Below, one piece after another: positions 36,400 through 46,353 of a stretch of 64,000 bases of DNA. Position numbers and translations under genes: made by a program. The notes beneath the pieces are model-generated. The model worked only from the letters and a program-made list of their open reading frames with translations, had not been told where the DNA came from and made no database searches. Each line of letters begins with the position of its first letter. Position 1 is the first letter of the stretch. Source of the DNA: JBKEAJ01 sp047975005 (GTDB taxonomy: Bacteria > Bacteroidota > Bacteroidia > Bacteroidales > Prolixibacteraceae); assembly GCA_047975005.1 (NCBI GenBank), contig JBKECW010000119.1, positions 18,857 to 82,856 on the forward strand, read 5' to 3'.

Positions 36400-37707
36400 A
36401 TGACTAATAATAAAAATAAAGCTGCATATTTTACTCTGGGCTGCAAACTGAACTTCTCGGAGACTTCTACCATTGCTCAAAAGCTGGAGGCTTCGGGCTT
36501 TGAGCGTGTTGACTTTAGCGAAGTAGCCGACATATACCTAATCAATTCCTGCACAGTGACCGAAAGTGGCGACAAGAAAAGCCGAAGCATGATTAGACGT
36601 GCTAAGAAGCTAAACCCAAATGCTCTTGTTGTAGTTACGGGTTGCTATGCACAGCTGAACCCTTCAAAGATTGCACAGATTGAGGGGGTTGGGCTAGTAC
36701 TCGGGATGCAGGAGAAATACGAAGCCGAGAACTACATCGAAGCTCTAAATAATTTGGATGCTGTGCAAATAAAGGTATCTGAGACACGATTTGACAAAAA
36801 CAGTAAATTCTTCAATGCTGTGTCCTACGGCGATAGAACAAGGAGCTATCTAAAAATTCAAGACGGTTGCGATTATTTCTGCTCGTTCTGCACCATTCCC
36901 TTTGCACGAGGGAGAAGCCGAAATGCGAATATCACGGAAATTGTAACTCAGGCTCAATCGGTGGTCAAATCAGGGGTTAAGGAGCTGGTAATAACAGGCG
37001 TAAATATTGGCGACTTTGGAAAATCTACAAATGAGAATTTTTATCAACTGCTCGTCGCTCTCGAACAAGAAAGCGGAGCAAAACGTATCAGAATAGGATC
37101 GGTAGAGCCAAACCTGCTCACAGATGAAATTCTACAACTGATGAAAAACTCTGAAGTAATAGCTCCGCATTTCCACATACCTCTACAATCCGGTGCTAAC
37201 GAAGTACTATCGTTAATGAAACGCAAATACAAAAGAGAAGTCTTTGCAGAAAGAATAGAGAAGGTGTCGTCAATGTTTGAAAATCCTTTTATAGGAGTAG
37301 ACATTATCGCAGGGATGAACGGCGAAACCGACAAACTGTTCGAGGAGTCGTACGAGTTTGTACGAGATCTGCCAATTTCTCAACTACACGCGTTCCCATA
37401 TTCTGAAAGACCCAATACCCATGCTCTTAAAATAGACCACTCTGTACCCATCATTGTCAGAAAGGAAAGAACTGCTAGACTGATAGAACTGTCGAACAGG
37501 AAGCAGCTTCAGTTTCTCAACAGCAACATTGGCACTACGCATAAAGTTCTGTTTGAACATCAGTCGAAAGAAGATTTTTCATCGGGACTGACAGAAAACT
37601 ACATAAGAGTAGACCTGCCTTTCGACCCGAAACTGGAAAATCAAATCGTAGAAGTGCTAATTGGAAAGGTAAAAGAAAATAAGCACTGCGAGGGAGTGAT
37701 AATTTGA
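36400..37707 (+). CDS. mtaB: tRNA t6A37 methylthiotransferase MtaB
   Basis: MtaB converts t6A at position 37 of ANN-decoding tRNAs to ms2t6A. The 435-residue protein has the MTTase N-terminal cluster (Cys15, Cys51, Cys82) and the radical-SAM cluster (Cys157, Cys161, Cys164 in CDYFCSFC), followed by TIPFARGRSR, typical of the MtaB branch, and a short C-terminal TRAM-like region. It differs in context from RimO at 30428. Confidence 0.92.
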   Translation: MTNNKNKAAYFTLGCKLNFSETSTIAQKLEASGFERVDFSEVADIYLINSCTVTESGDKKSRSMIRRAKKLNPNALVVVTGCYAQLNPSKIAQIEGVGLVLGMQEKYEAENYIEALNNLDAVQIKVSETRFDKNSKFFNAVSYGDRTRSYLKIQDGCDYFCSFCTIPFARGRSRNANITEIVTQAQSVVKSGVKELVITGVNIGDFGKSTNENFYQLLVALEQESGAKRIRIGSVEPNLLTDEILQLMKNSEVIAPHFHIPLQSGANEVLSLMKRKYKREVFAERIEKVSSMFENPFIGVDIIAGMNGETDKLFEESYEFVRDLPISQLHAFPYSERPNTHALKIDHSVPIIVRKERTARLIELSNRKQLQFLNSNIGTTHKVLFEHQSKEDFSSGLTENYIRVDLPFDPKLENQIVEVLIGKVKENKHCEGVII

Positions 37708-37830
37708 AAATGTGGCAATTTGTTGATGATTACAGAATAAACAAACATCATTGCGAGGAGGAGTAAAACGGCAGTGGGAGGTGGTTAGTTTGTCCAAAGT
37801 CTAACATCCCTAAAAAAATAAAGATACAAA

Positions 37831-38634
37831 ATGAATTATAAAGAAATATGCGAGAAAGTCTGCGAGACAGCAAAACAGGCAGGGGCATTTATTAGAGGTG
37901 AAAGAGCTGTATTTTCAGAAGATAAAATCGAGAAAAAAGGCAAGACCGACTTGGTGTCATACGTCGACAAAACGGCAGAACAACTGATAGTAAAGCAGCT
38001 GGCAGAAATATTACCCGATGCCGGTTTCATTACCGAAGAGGGTGCGGTGAAGCAGGAGATAAAAGAGCATGTCTGGATAGTCGATCCTCTCGACGGCACA
38101 ACCAATTTCACCCGTAATATATCACCTTTTGCCGTAAGCATAGCTCTAATGCACAAAAACGAGATTGTCGTCGGAGTGATTTATGAAATTACTCGCGACG
38201 AGCTGTTTCACACATACCAAAACGCCGACAGCTACCTGAATAACAGTAAAATACAAGTATCGGACAACTCCAAATTTGAGGAATCGATATTTATTACAGG
38301 TTTCCCCTACTCCGATTTTTCAAATACCGAAGGCTCGTTAGAATTGCTCAATAAATTAATAAGAAATTCACTCGGCATCCGCAGGCTTGGCAGTGCTGCT
38401 ACCGACCTCGCATATGTAGCGGCAGGCAGAGCAGAATGTTTTTATGAAGACACGCTAAACCCTTGGGATGTAGCAGCAGGAGTGCTCCTAGTGAAGAATG
38501 CCGGTGGGATGGTAAGCGATTATTCAGGAGGCAATGACTACCTTTTTGGAAAATCAATATTGGCAACAAACAAGAAAATCCATAATAATTTCTTAGATTT
38601 GTCAAAGGAGTATTTGAAGCATATTAGTTGTTAG
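37831..38634 (+). CDS. Inositol monophosphatase family protein
   Basis: This 267-residue enzyme belongs to the Mg-dependent, lithium-sensitive phosphatases. Metal ligands are in ITEEGAV (Glu of the GEE-like motif) and VDPLDGTTNF at about 88-97; NPWDVAAG near residue 210 is the second signature. Substrates in bacteria include myo-inositol-1-phosphate and related sugar phosphates; CysQ-type 3'-phosphoadenosine phosphatase activity cannot be excluded. Gene neighbours do not help. Confidence 0.9.
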   Translation: MNYKEICEKVCETAKQAGAFIRGERAVFSEDKIEKKGKTDLVSYVDKTAEQLIVKQLAEILPDAGFITEEGAVKQEIKEHVWIVDPLDGTTNFTRNISPFAVSIALMHKNEIVVGVIYEITRDELFHTYQNADSYLNNSKIQVSDNSKFEESIFITGFPYSDFSNTEGSLELLNKLIRNSLGIRRLGSAATDLAYVAAGRAECFYEDTLNPWDVAAGVLLVKNAGGMVSDYSGGNDYLFGKSILATNKKIHNNFLDLSKEYLKHISC

Positions 38635-38841
38635 TTAACAGCCTTGCTTAAGAAACAATGAGAGTTTAATTGTTGAAAATACCGAATGCAGGGGCAAAGT
38701 CATGTGTCTGTCAGCCTGCTAAGTCACTGAGAAATCTTAGGATTATAGAAAAATAATTCCGACGAATATGCAAAGCTGATTGTAGATTGTCTTGCAATAT
38801 AGCTATTAAAGCTAGAGCTTATCAGCAAAATAGAATAAACA

Positions 38842-40974
38842 ATGAAGAGGCACCTAATAATATTTCTATGTTTATTTCTGTGCAGCATTGCCCGTGCACA
38901 GATAAGGAGAGATGGGATACCTCAATTCTTACCCGAGACTAAATCTACCCAAAACACAGACATCTACAGAACAGACCTGCTTCCTAAAGAGTTTAAGAAT
39001 TTCAGGATATCGGAAGAGAACCTCAAAAGACAGAAATCCCTGCAATTTGCCTACCCTTTCTACTCACACCTAAACACCAGCAACTCGGGGAAATGGCATA
39101 AGGGGTATGGTGGCACAGAGATATGGACTCTTAAAATAAAATCGGCAGACGCAAAATCAATAAATCTGATTGTAGACAGTTTCTATCTGCCCCCATCTGC
39201 AAAGCTATACATATGGGGAAACGAGGAAAACGTCTCCAATGGCTATATTGGAGCACATAACAACAACGACAGTAAGACCGTGGCAATTTTCCCCACCAAA
39301 GGAGACATTGCAAATATACAATTGGAGGTAGACAGCAACGAAAAGGCTGAATGCTCCTTTACTATTTCTCAGGTATCACACGACTTCTATGGAGTATTCG
39401 GCGCAATGAAATTGCTGTCGGGAGTATGCGAAATTAACTCCAATTGTAATACCGAAACCCAATGGAAAGAACCTAAGAAAGCAGTTTGCCATATGATTAT
39501 AGGTGGTATTTCACTGTGTACAGGCACTCTGATGAACAACACAAAAAAAGATTTTACCCCTTATGTACTTTCTGCCAATCACTGCTATAAAGAAAATAAT
39601 TTAGAAAGAAAAACTCTATATGTATTTATGAACGAGACACCTAACTGTTTGGACCTTGATGTTAACAAAATAAACTCCATTTCCGGAGGAATATACAAGG
39701 CAAGTTCTGTAAATCAAGACTACTATCTGACGGAGATAAATAGAGAGCTGCCAATATATTTTCAAGCCTACTACGCAGGATGGAGCAGGGAGCCGAATAT
39801 CACAAGCAAGAACGCTTGTATCCATCACCCCCAGGGAGATAAGAAAAAAATATCAATATCACTGCAAACACCAACTATCGAGACATACTCAGATGCAAAA
39901 CTAACGGTAGACTACGCTTGGGAAATTAAACAATGGAACTCCGGCACAACCGAAGGTGGCTCGTCAGGGGCAGGATTATTCGACAATCAGGGATATTACC
40001 GGGGCTCGCTAATTGGCGGCGATGCAACATGTAGCAATCCTGTATTCGACTTTTTCTCAGCATTCTACGTCAATTGGGATTTTGAAACCGACAGCAGCAA
40101 GCAGCTGCAATACTGGCTAGACCCTCTTGGAACAAAACCAACAAAACTCGATGGGCAGTTTTATGATGACAACACCTGCAAGGTCGAAACAAATAGCGGC
40201 GCAGGCGATACAATCTGTAACTCTCCATTGGGAATATCTGCGCACATTGCAGGAACTAATAATATGGGAGTTACGGAAATAGTCGAAAAATTCAATATCG
40301 CCTCACAAACACCGGTATATCAAATACTTGTCGGCATAAAGAACGCATCAGCCGTATATAACAAAAATATCATCCTTAATATTTATGATGAGAAAAACGG
40401 TATTCCAAACAGACTGATATATACACAAGTGTTCTCGCTTGCCAACGTGAAAAGCAACTTGTGGCATAACTTCAAACTCAGCAAAGAAATAGAAGTATCC
40501 GGGACTTTCTTCGTCGGTTTTAGAATGGAGCAACTAAACGTATCGGGGGCGGAGCTATCATTTTTTACCACAAGCAAGCAAAAGTCAAAAAACAGCACTT
40601 TCTACTATAAACTATCAGATACGTGGAGTAATTATTATGCCACTGACGGCAAGGCTAGATCCCTCCTAATAGGCATAAATCAGTGTAGCTATATCATTGA
40701 CAACAATGATAGTACGAATACTAACAACCAATCTTATTTGGAGATTTATCCCAATCCTGTTTCTCACACAATATATATCAAAAGTGATAAACAAGTAAAG
40801 ACTATTAAAATAATAGATTTAGCGGGCAGAGTGATAATGCAGTCGGACTTAGTGGGATATCTGAGCGATGATTTATTCACCTTTGACATAAGCGCAATAC
40901 CAAATGGCTTTTATATAGTTATGGTCTCGAATGAAGAAACAAAAGAATATTTTAAAGTAATTATAAACAGATGA
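38842..40974 (+). CDS. Secreted trypsin-like serine peptidase with T9SS C-terminal domain
   Basis: The 710-residue product has a signal peptide (MKRHLIIFLCLFLCSIARAQ), an N-terminal region, and a lysyl-endopeptidase-like catalytic domain with His247 in SANHC and Ser375 in GGSSGAG; the catalytic Asp is not assigned. The C-terminal 80 residues are a type A T9SS sorting domain: EIYPNPVSHTIYI at the start and a beta-sandwich to the end. It should cross the outer membrane through the T9SS and be released or anchored to A-LPS. This shows the organism has a T9SS. The stop codon overlaps the start of repeat copy B. Confidence 0.9.
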   Translation: MKRHLIIFLCLFLCSIARAQIRRDGIPQFLPETKSTQNTDIYRTDLLPKEFKNFRISEENLKRQKSLQFAYPFYSHLNTSNSGKWHKGYGGTEIWTLKIKSADAKSINLIVDSFYLPPSAKLYIWGNEENVSNGYIGAHNNNDSKTVAIFPTKGDIANIQLEVDSNEKAECSFTISQVSHDFYGVFGAMKLLSGVCEINSNCNTETQWKEPKKAVCHMIIGGISLCTGTLMNNTKKDFTPYVLSANHCYKENNLERKTLYVFMNETPNCLDLDVNKINSISGGIYKASSVNQDYYLTEINRELPIYFQAYYAGWSREPNITSKNACIHHPQGDKKKISISLQTPTIETYSDAKLTVDYAWEIKQWNSGTTEGGSSGAGLFDNQGYYRGSLIGGDATCSNPVFDFFSAFYVNWDFETDSSKQLQYWLDPLGTKPTKLDGQFYDDNTCKVETNSGAGDTICNSPLGISAHIAGTNNMGVTEIVEKFNIASQTPVYQILVGIKNASAVYNKNIILNIYDEKNGIPNRLIYTQVFSLANVKSNLWHNFKLSKEIEVSGTFFVGFRMEQLNVSGAELSFFTTSKQKSKNSTFYYKLSDTWSNYYATDGKARSLLIGINQCSYIIDNNDSTNTNNQSYLEIYPNPVSHTIYIKSDKQVKTIKIIDLAGRVIMQSDLVGYLSDDLFTFDISAIPNGFYIVMVSNEETKEYFKVIINR

Positions 40975-41081
40975 AACGAGCCATGAGAACAAGTCCTCAC
41001 ATACGAGAATGATTATATTGGCGAGATACACCTGTCTGTCGACTAGGCAGATCTGACAATTAAAAAACAAAATATTAACAG
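40971..41081 (+). repeat. Interspersed start-codon repeat, copy B (type I with extra bases, 111 bp)
   Basis: It begins ATGAAACGAGCCATGAGAAC at the stop codon of the peptidase gene and ends directly before the Nif3-like ATG at 41082. AACAGATGAAA occurs at both edges (40966-40976 and 41077-41087), like a target-site duplication. Compared with copies A and C it has about 21-23 extra bases in the middle (CCTGTCTGTCGACTAGGC region). It contains a 13-codon ORF, as copy A does. Confidence 0.9.
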
Positions 41082-42179
41082 ATGAAAGTAAAAGACATAC
41101 TAAATGCTATAAACAACTTTGCTCCGAGAACTTACCAAGAAACATGGGACAATACAGGTCTCTTGGTGGGTGACAAAGACATGGAAGCAAAGGGAGCACT
41201 TATAACCCTCGACATTACAGAAGATGTAATAGAAGAAGCCCTATCAAAGGGAATCAATTTAATAGTAGCTCATCACCCGCTGATATTCAAGGGATTAAAA
41301 TCCATCACCAATTCGCATTGGACGGAAAGATGCGTCATCAAAGCTATAAAGAATGATATTGCAATCATTGCGGCACACACCAATATTGATGCGATAAAAG
41401 GCGGAGTGTCATATCGGATGGCTGAAAAGCTAGGCTTAAAAAACATTAAAACTCTCGGCACATCCGATGCAAAACTATTTAAAATATCGGTGTTCGTACC
41501 CAATACCCATGCCGAACAAGTAAGAGACTCGATGTTCGAAGCAGGTGCCGGGCATATCGGCAATTACGACTGTTGCAGCTATAACACGGAAGGAATAGGA
41601 ACATTCAGAGCAAATGAAGAAGCAAAACCTTTTGTGGGAAAACAAGGCGAGCTACACAACGAGAACGAAATAAAAATAGAAGTGCTAGTTCCCGAACACT
41701 TATGCAACAACACTGTGTCAGCAATGCTCTCGTCTCATCCATACGAAGAAGTTGCCTACGACATATATCTGCTCAACAATATCAACCCTAATGTGGGTCT
41801 AGGTGTGGTCGGAGAGCTAGAGAAAGAAATTACAGAAGTAGACTTTTTGACAAGCCTGAAAGGCACTTTTGAATGCGTGGCAATAAAACACACCAATCTT
41901 TTAGGAAAAAAAATCAAAAAGGTTGCTCTATGTGGGGGTGCAGGTAGTTTTCTACTACCAACAGCTATTGGCAAAGACGCAGACATATACGTGAGTGGAG
42001 ATTTTAAATATCATGATTTCTTCGAGGCTGACAACAAGATTGTCATTGCCGATATTGGACATTATGAAAGTGAACAATACACAAAAGAGATAATGTATGA
42101 GATTGTTACAAGAAATTTTCCTAACTTTGCGGTTCATATTGCGGAGACTGTAACAAATCCTGCACAAACATTTGTATAA
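41082..42179 (+). CDS. Nif3-like dinuclear metal center protein (DUF34/NGG1p-interacting factor 3 family)
   Basis: The 365-residue protein has the Nif3 fold with metal-binding His in HHPLIF at about 65-70 and HTNID at about 104-108; further ligands lie near the C-terminus (GHYESEQ). The middle (about 130-240) is the inserted PII/CutA-like domain found in longer members. The name 'GTP cyclohydrolase 1 type 2' is used in databases, but the physiological role is uncertain. The adjacent zinc-ribbon gene begins 19 bases downstream, a pairing common in Bacteroidota. Confidence 0.92.
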   Translation: MKVKDILNAINNFAPRTYQETWDNTGLLVGDKDMEAKGALITLDITEDVIEEALSKGINLIVAHHPLIFKGLKSITNSHWTERCVIKAIKNDIAIIAAHTNIDAIKGGVSYRMAEKLGLKNIKTLGTSDAKLFKISVFVPNTHAEQVRDSMFEAGAGHIGNYDCCSYNTEGIGTFRANEEAKPFVGKQGELHNENEIKIEVLVPEHLCNNTVSAMLSSHPYEEVAYDIYLLNNINPNVGLGVVGELEKEITEVDFLTSLKGTFECVAIKHTNLLGKKIKKVALCGGAGSFLLPTAIGKDADIYVSGDFKYHDFFEADNKIVIADIGHYESEQYTKEIMYEIVTRNFPNFAVHIAETVTNPAQTFV

Positions 42180-42198
42180 CAAGAAAATATTATAAATA

Positions 42199-42966
42199 AT
42201 GGCTAAGACTCAAAAGAAAGAATTGACCGCTGAAGATAAATTGAAAGCAATGTATGACTTGCAAGTCATAATGTCGGAGGTAGATAAAATAAAAGTTCTA
42301 AGAGGGGAACTTCCCTTGGAAGTTACAGACTTAGAAGATGCTATTGAGGGTCTTGAGACAAGAGTTAACAAAATACTCGAAAATATTTCTACTTTAGAAT
42401 CCGACACATCTTCTAAAAAGAATGCCATTGAAGATGCAAAGGCTCTTATAAAAAAATATACCGAACAACAGGACAACGTAAGGAACAACAGAGAGTTTGA
42501 CTCCCTTACAAAGGAAATTGAATACCAGAATCTTGAAATACAGCTAGCCGAGAAGCACCTGAACAAATATATAAAGGACTCAGAAGATTTAAACGCAAAA
42601 TTGTCAGAATCTAAGAATGAGCTAAAAGACAGGGAAGCAGAACTAAAGGCAAAGAAGAGCGAGCTTGAGAATATTACAGCCGAGACAGAAAAAGACGAAG
42701 ACAAGTTAAGAAAAAGCGCCGAAAAAATAGAGTCTAAAATTGAAGAAAGACTCCTGACAGCTTTCAAGCGAATCCGTAAAAATGCCAAGAACGGGATTGC
42801 AGTGGCAACAGTTGAGCGCGATGCTTGTGGTGGATGTTACAACAGAATTACTCCACAGCGTCAATTGGATGTGGCTTCACACTCCAAAATTATCGTTTGC
42901 GAATATTGTGGACGCATACTTGTAGACAAAGAAATTTCGGGTGAAATTGCAGCAACTGAAGAATAA
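42199..42966 (+). CDS. C4-type zinc ribbon protein with long coiled coil
   Basis: Residues of about 15-195 form a Lys/Glu-rich coiled coil, and the C-terminus is a C4 zinc ribbon: CGGC at about 212-215 and CEYC at about 235-238. It resembles the DUF164 family. Such proteins are thought to bind nucleic acid or ribosome-associated partners, but no function is established. A large antisense frame inside this gene reflects its repetitive codon use and is not real. It ends at a strong terminator. Confidence 0.9.
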   Translation: MAKTQKKELTAEDKLKAMYDLQVIMSEVDKIKVLRGELPLEVTDLEDAIEGLETRVNKILENISTLESDTSSKKNAIEDAKALIKKYTEQQDNVRNNREFDSLTKEIEYQNLEIQLAEKHLNKYIKDSEDLNAKLSESKNELKDREAELKAKKSELENITAETEKDEDKLRKSAEKIESKIEERLLTAFKRIRKNAKNGIAVATVERDACGGCYNRITPQRQLDVASHSKIIVCEYCGRILVDKEISGEIAATEE

Positions 42967-42988
42967 AACATTTTCAAAGCATAATAAG

Positions 42989-43020
42989 GATGCTGTCAGA
43001 CAAACTGGCAGCATCTTTTT
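42989..43020. terminator. Intrinsic terminator between the zinc-ribbon gene and atpC
   Basis: Arms 42989-42999 and 43005-43015 (GATGCTGTCAG with CTGGCAGCATC, one G-T pair) are followed by a T run. It serves the plus-strand transcript; the converging atpC stop lies at 43023. Confidence 0.88.
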
Positions 43021-43022
43021 TT

Positions 43023-43262
43023 TTAGCTGATAAGGATATCCAAATTATCCTCATGAAGATCAGCACAACCGCCGTCAATGTCAAAATGTTTTTCATCGCC
43101 CTTACTGTCGATTAGGACAACACGACCTTTCACTAGAGATGATATTATCGGCGAGTGCAAAGGAAATATTGCAAATAACCCATCCTCTCCCGGCAGTTTT
43201 ACAGACTTTGCGAAACCTTCGTAGTGCAGTTTCTCTGGTGATAATATTTTCACTTTAAGCAT
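43023..43262 (-). CDS. atpC: ATP synthase F1 epsilon subunit (short form)
   Basis: This 79-residue protein contains only the N-terminal beta-sandwich of epsilon (VKILSPEKLHYEGFAKSVKLPGEDG) and lacks the C-terminal helical hairpin that inhibits the ATPase in many bacteria. The same short form is usual in Bacteroidota. It lies 2 bases after atpD and is the last gene before the converging zinc-ribbon transcript. Confidence 0.92.
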   Translation of the reverse strand: MLKVKILSPEKLHYEGFAKSVKLPGEDGLFAIFPLHSPIISSLVKGRVVLIDSKGDEKHFDIDGGCADLHEDNLDILIS

Positions 43263-43264
43263 TG

Positions 43265-44776
43265 TCAGCTATATTTATTTGCTTCTTCGAGTAGTTTCTC
43301 ACCCTTGGCAATAGCCTGGTCAATATCTCCTACCATGTGGAATGCCGCCTCCGGATACTTGTCGAGTTCTCCGTCCATAATCTTATTAAATCCGTCGATA
43401 GTCTTTTCAATAGACACCAACTCCCCCGGAATACCTGTAAACTGTTCGCCCACAAAGAAGGGCTGAGATAAGAAACGTTGTACTCTACGCGCTCGATGAA
43501 CAATAGTTCGGTCGTCGTCGCTCAACTCTTCCATTCCTAGAATTGCTATTATATCTTGAAGTTCCTTGTAACGCTGTAATATCTCTTTTACTCGTTGAGC
43601 ACAGCTATAATGCTCATCGCCCACGATCTCCGGTGTCAAGATTCGTGATGTTGATTCAAGAGGGTCTACAGCAGGATAGATCCCAAGCTCCGAAATTTTA
43701 CGACTTAGCACCGTATTGGCATCCAGATGTGCGAATGTCGTCGCCGGTGCGGGGTCGGTCAAGTCGTCTGCAGGAACATAAACTGCCTGTATCGATGTTA
43801 TTGAGCCATGTTTGGTCGATGCTATTCGCTCTTGCAATTCGCCCATCTCGCTGGCTAGCGTAGGTTGGTATCCTACTGCCGAAGGCATCCGTCCTAGCAA
43901 TGCCGATACTTCCGAACCAGCTTGTAAGAATCTGAATATATTATCTATAAAAAGCAGTATATCCCGACCTTCTGATGCCGAACCGTCGCCATCACGCAAG
44001 CTCTCTGCCAAGGACAAGCCCGACAGCGCCACTCTGGCTCTTGCACCTGGAGGCTCGTTCATCTGTCCGAACACCATTGCCAGTTTAGAGTCTTTAAGTT
44101 TGGATTTGTCAACTTTCGACAAGTCCCAGCTTCCCTCTTCTAGTGCCTTTTTAAAGTCCTCACCGTAATCTACAATGCCGGCTTCAATCATCTCGCGAAG
44201 CAAGTCATTGCCTTCTCTGCTTCGTTCACCCACGCCGGCAAAAACCGACAATCCGCTGTGAGCAACGGCTATATTATTGATAAGTTCCTGAATAATAACA
44301 GTCTTGCCTACACCGGCTCCACCAAACAGTCCGATCTTACCTCCTTTGGAGTAAGGCTCTATCAGATCGATTACCTTTATTCCTGTATATAAAACCTCTG
44401 TACTTGTTGCTAGCTCAACAAACTCAGGCGCACGGTGATGTATACCATATCCATCCTTGGAAAGTTCGTCTAGCCCGTCGATAGAGCTGCCAGTTACACT
44501 AAGAAGACGCCCTAAAACAGCTTCTCCTTTGGGCATTGTGATAGGGCTTCCCAAGGCCACAGCTTCTGCTCCTCTTGCCAATCCATCGGTGGTCTCCATC
44601 GAGATTGTTCTGACCACACTGTCGCCAAGATGTTGCTGACACTCTGCTATTATTTTTGTCCCATTTAAGTCTATTTCTATAGCATCGTAAATATTTGGTA
44701 AATCTCCTTGCTCATTTATAAACTCAATATCCACAACGGGACCAACAATCTGTATCACTTCTCCTTTTAGTAGCAT
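43265..44776 (-). CDS. atpD: ATP synthase F1 beta subunit
   Basis: This is the catalytic subunit of the F1Fo ATP synthase, 503 residues. The Walker A motif is GGAGVGKT at 152-159, and GERSREGNDL and LLFIDNIFRF (Walker B) are clear. It is followed by atpC. The other ATP synthase genes are not in the window, so the ATP synthase genes are split; this is normal in much of the phylum. Confidence 0.97.
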   Translation of the reverse strand: MLLKGEVIQIVGPVVDIEFINEQGDLPNIYDAIEIDLNGTKIIAECQQHLGDSVVRTISMETTDGLARGAEAVALGSPITMPKGEAVLGRLLSVTGSSIDGLDELSKDGYGIHHRAPEFVELATSTEVLYTGIKVIDLIEPYSKGGKIGLFGGAGVGKTVIIQELINNIAVAHSGLSVFAGVGERSREGNDLLREMIEAGIVDYGEDFKKALEEGSWDLSKVDKSKLKDSKLAMVFGQMNEPPGARARVALSGLSLAESLRDGDGSASEGRDILLFIDNIFRFLQAGSEVSALLGRMPSAVGYQPTLASEMGELQERIASTKHGSITSIQAVYVPADDLTDPAPATTFAHLDANTVLSRKISELGIYPAVDPLESTSRILTPEIVGDEHYSCAQRVKEILQRYKELQDIIAILGMEELSDDDRTIVHRARRVQRFLSQPFFVGEQFTGIPGELVSIEKTIDGFNKIMDGELDKYPEAAFHMVGDIDQAIAKGEKLLEEANKYS

Positions 44777-44864
44777 TCTTATTTTATTTTATAATACCTC
44801 GCCACAATAAATTTTCACAAGAAATCACTCACGTCAGACAACAAGGACAACTATCTTTTTGCTA

Positions 44865-46325
44865 TTACTCAACATCCGTCCTTATAGCATACTGGACGCT
44901 CAAGCGAATACCGGGTCCGTTTCCGGCACCATACAGAGATACGCCTTCAGGTGTCATACTGGTATAATCGATAGCATTAGCTCCGTATGTATCTGAAAAA
45001 CTAAACACGGTATTGATATACCCTGTAGAACTGGACACCAACGAAGCCTGGTTCAAAATGTAATAGCCATCCAGATAATACTCCGGAATACGCAATTCAA
45101 ACTCTAGCGAACTCTCGTCTCCGTCTATTACTCTTTGCAAATACCTTGATATATTAAACACATAGTCTGCTCCATATCTAACTCCTTGTGCATAGTAGGA
45201 GTTGGGGTAGTAAAAATCGATTATAGGGTATGTCTTGTCTTCTTCTACATTAGAAAGCATAAGCACTGAAGGAGCCGGGCGCAACGAGTCTATGTTAGAC
45301 TTTACGGAATCTACCGTAAATACGATCTGAGCTGCCATCAAGTATATTCCTTGATTCGGATTTAAAGAGTCATATCCTTGTATGATGTCTTCCAAGGGTG
45401 GTATCTGGATTCTAGCTTTGGAACCTCCAAACGGGCTCAGATATATATTGGCATCTGACTGAACTTCGTCCATTACATCCGATGGCGAAAAAACTGCGCC
45501 TGTCCTAGAAACGCTTGTTATTCGCGAGGTCAGGGAGTTTGCATACAACTGAATGCTGTCTACTATAGTTGAGTCAATCCCTAAGGAGTCTATATACTCA
45601 GTTGCATTAAAATATAAGTCTACATAAGCATTGCTACCATTGTTTGACAAGTCCATTTTTGTAAAACTTCCATAACTACTACCTCCAATAAGTTCTGACT
45701 CTATGTAGAAGCCTTTCATTTTTTCCAGAAAGAGATCATTATCGCTATAATCAAGGCTGTCTAGATCAAAATATTGTTGCGCAAAATCAACATCTATAGG
45801 AATACGCAACAAAGAATCTATAGTCTCGCCGAGAGTATCCTTATTGTACATAGAGCTAAAGTCGATCTCGCCTATTTTACGTCCTTTCATGGATGAGTAA
45901 TCCTTGTCGCTTAGGTAGCTGCTATAGCCATCTAAGGTTTCGTTCAGCTCGTAAACGGTCATCCTGTGAACAGATAGAGTGTCGCCATAAATACGATTGT
46001 ACTTAAGACACAAGAAACTTGAGTCTACAAAAGTACGCTCGGGAAAACTATAGCGTGCCGCAATTCTTACCTGAAATAGGTTAACTGCTTTTTGATGTCC
46101 AAACACTGGGTCGTTTATTTCACCCAATAAGGCTGTTAGCACTCCGTCAACCCTATATGGGTCCTCTTTTACAGTGTATCCCACTGTGTGAGTAGAATCT
46201 AGGTACACTTTTGCATCTAGCAAGTCTGAATCAGGCAATATTCCCGTTCCAAAATTCTCTGCTTCATTTTGACATGAAGTAAAAACCATCATTATGGTGA
46301 TGATTAGTATTATACTGTTGCGCAT
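44865..46325 (-). CDS. DUF4270 lipoprotein
   Basis: The 486-residue protein has a lipoprotein signal with Cys18 (MMVFTSC) and the DUF4270 pattern, including ALLGEINDPVFGH at about 65-77. This family occurs in Bacteroidota next to a starch-synthase-like gene, as here (28 bases downstream of it). The protein is Asp/Ser/Tyr-rich and likely faces the periplasm or cell surface. Function is unknown. It lies 88 bases upstream of atpD, so part of the transcription may run through. Confidence 0.87.
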   Translation of the reverse strand: MRNSIILIITIMMVFTSCQNEAENFGTGILPDSDLLDAKVYLDSTHTVGYTVKEDPYRVDGVLTALLGEINDPVFGHQKAVNLFQVRIAARYSFPERTFVDSSFLCLKYNRIYGDTLSVHRMTVYELNETLDGYSSYLSDKDYSSMKGRKIGEIDFSSMYNKDTLGETIDSLLRIPIDVDFAQQYFDLDSLDYSDNDLFLEKMKGFYIESELIGGSSYGSFTKMDLSNNGSNAYVDLYFNATEYIDSLGIDSTIVDSIQLYANSLTSRITSVSRTGAVFSPSDVMDEVQSDANIYLSPFGGSKARIQIPPLEDIIQGYDSLNPNQGIYLMAAQIVFTVDSVKSNIDSLRPAPSVLMLSNVEEDKTYPIIDFYYPNSYYAQGVRYGADYVFNISRYLQRVIDGDESSLEFELRIPEYYLDGYYILNQASLVSSSTGYINTVFSFSDTYGANAIDYTSMTPEGVSLYGAGNGPGIRLSVQYAIRTDVE

Positions 46326-46353
46326 TCTATAAAGAAAATCTATTTTGTTTTAC

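Noticed and set aside
42210..42788. 192-codon antisense ORF within the zinc-ribbon gene
   Set aside because: Mirror of Lys/Glu-rich codons, giving a Ser/Phe-rich frame; the plus-strand gene is a clear family member.
43023..43262. Truncated atpC pseudogene
   Set aside because: The short epsilon form is normal in Bacteroidota and the frame is intact.
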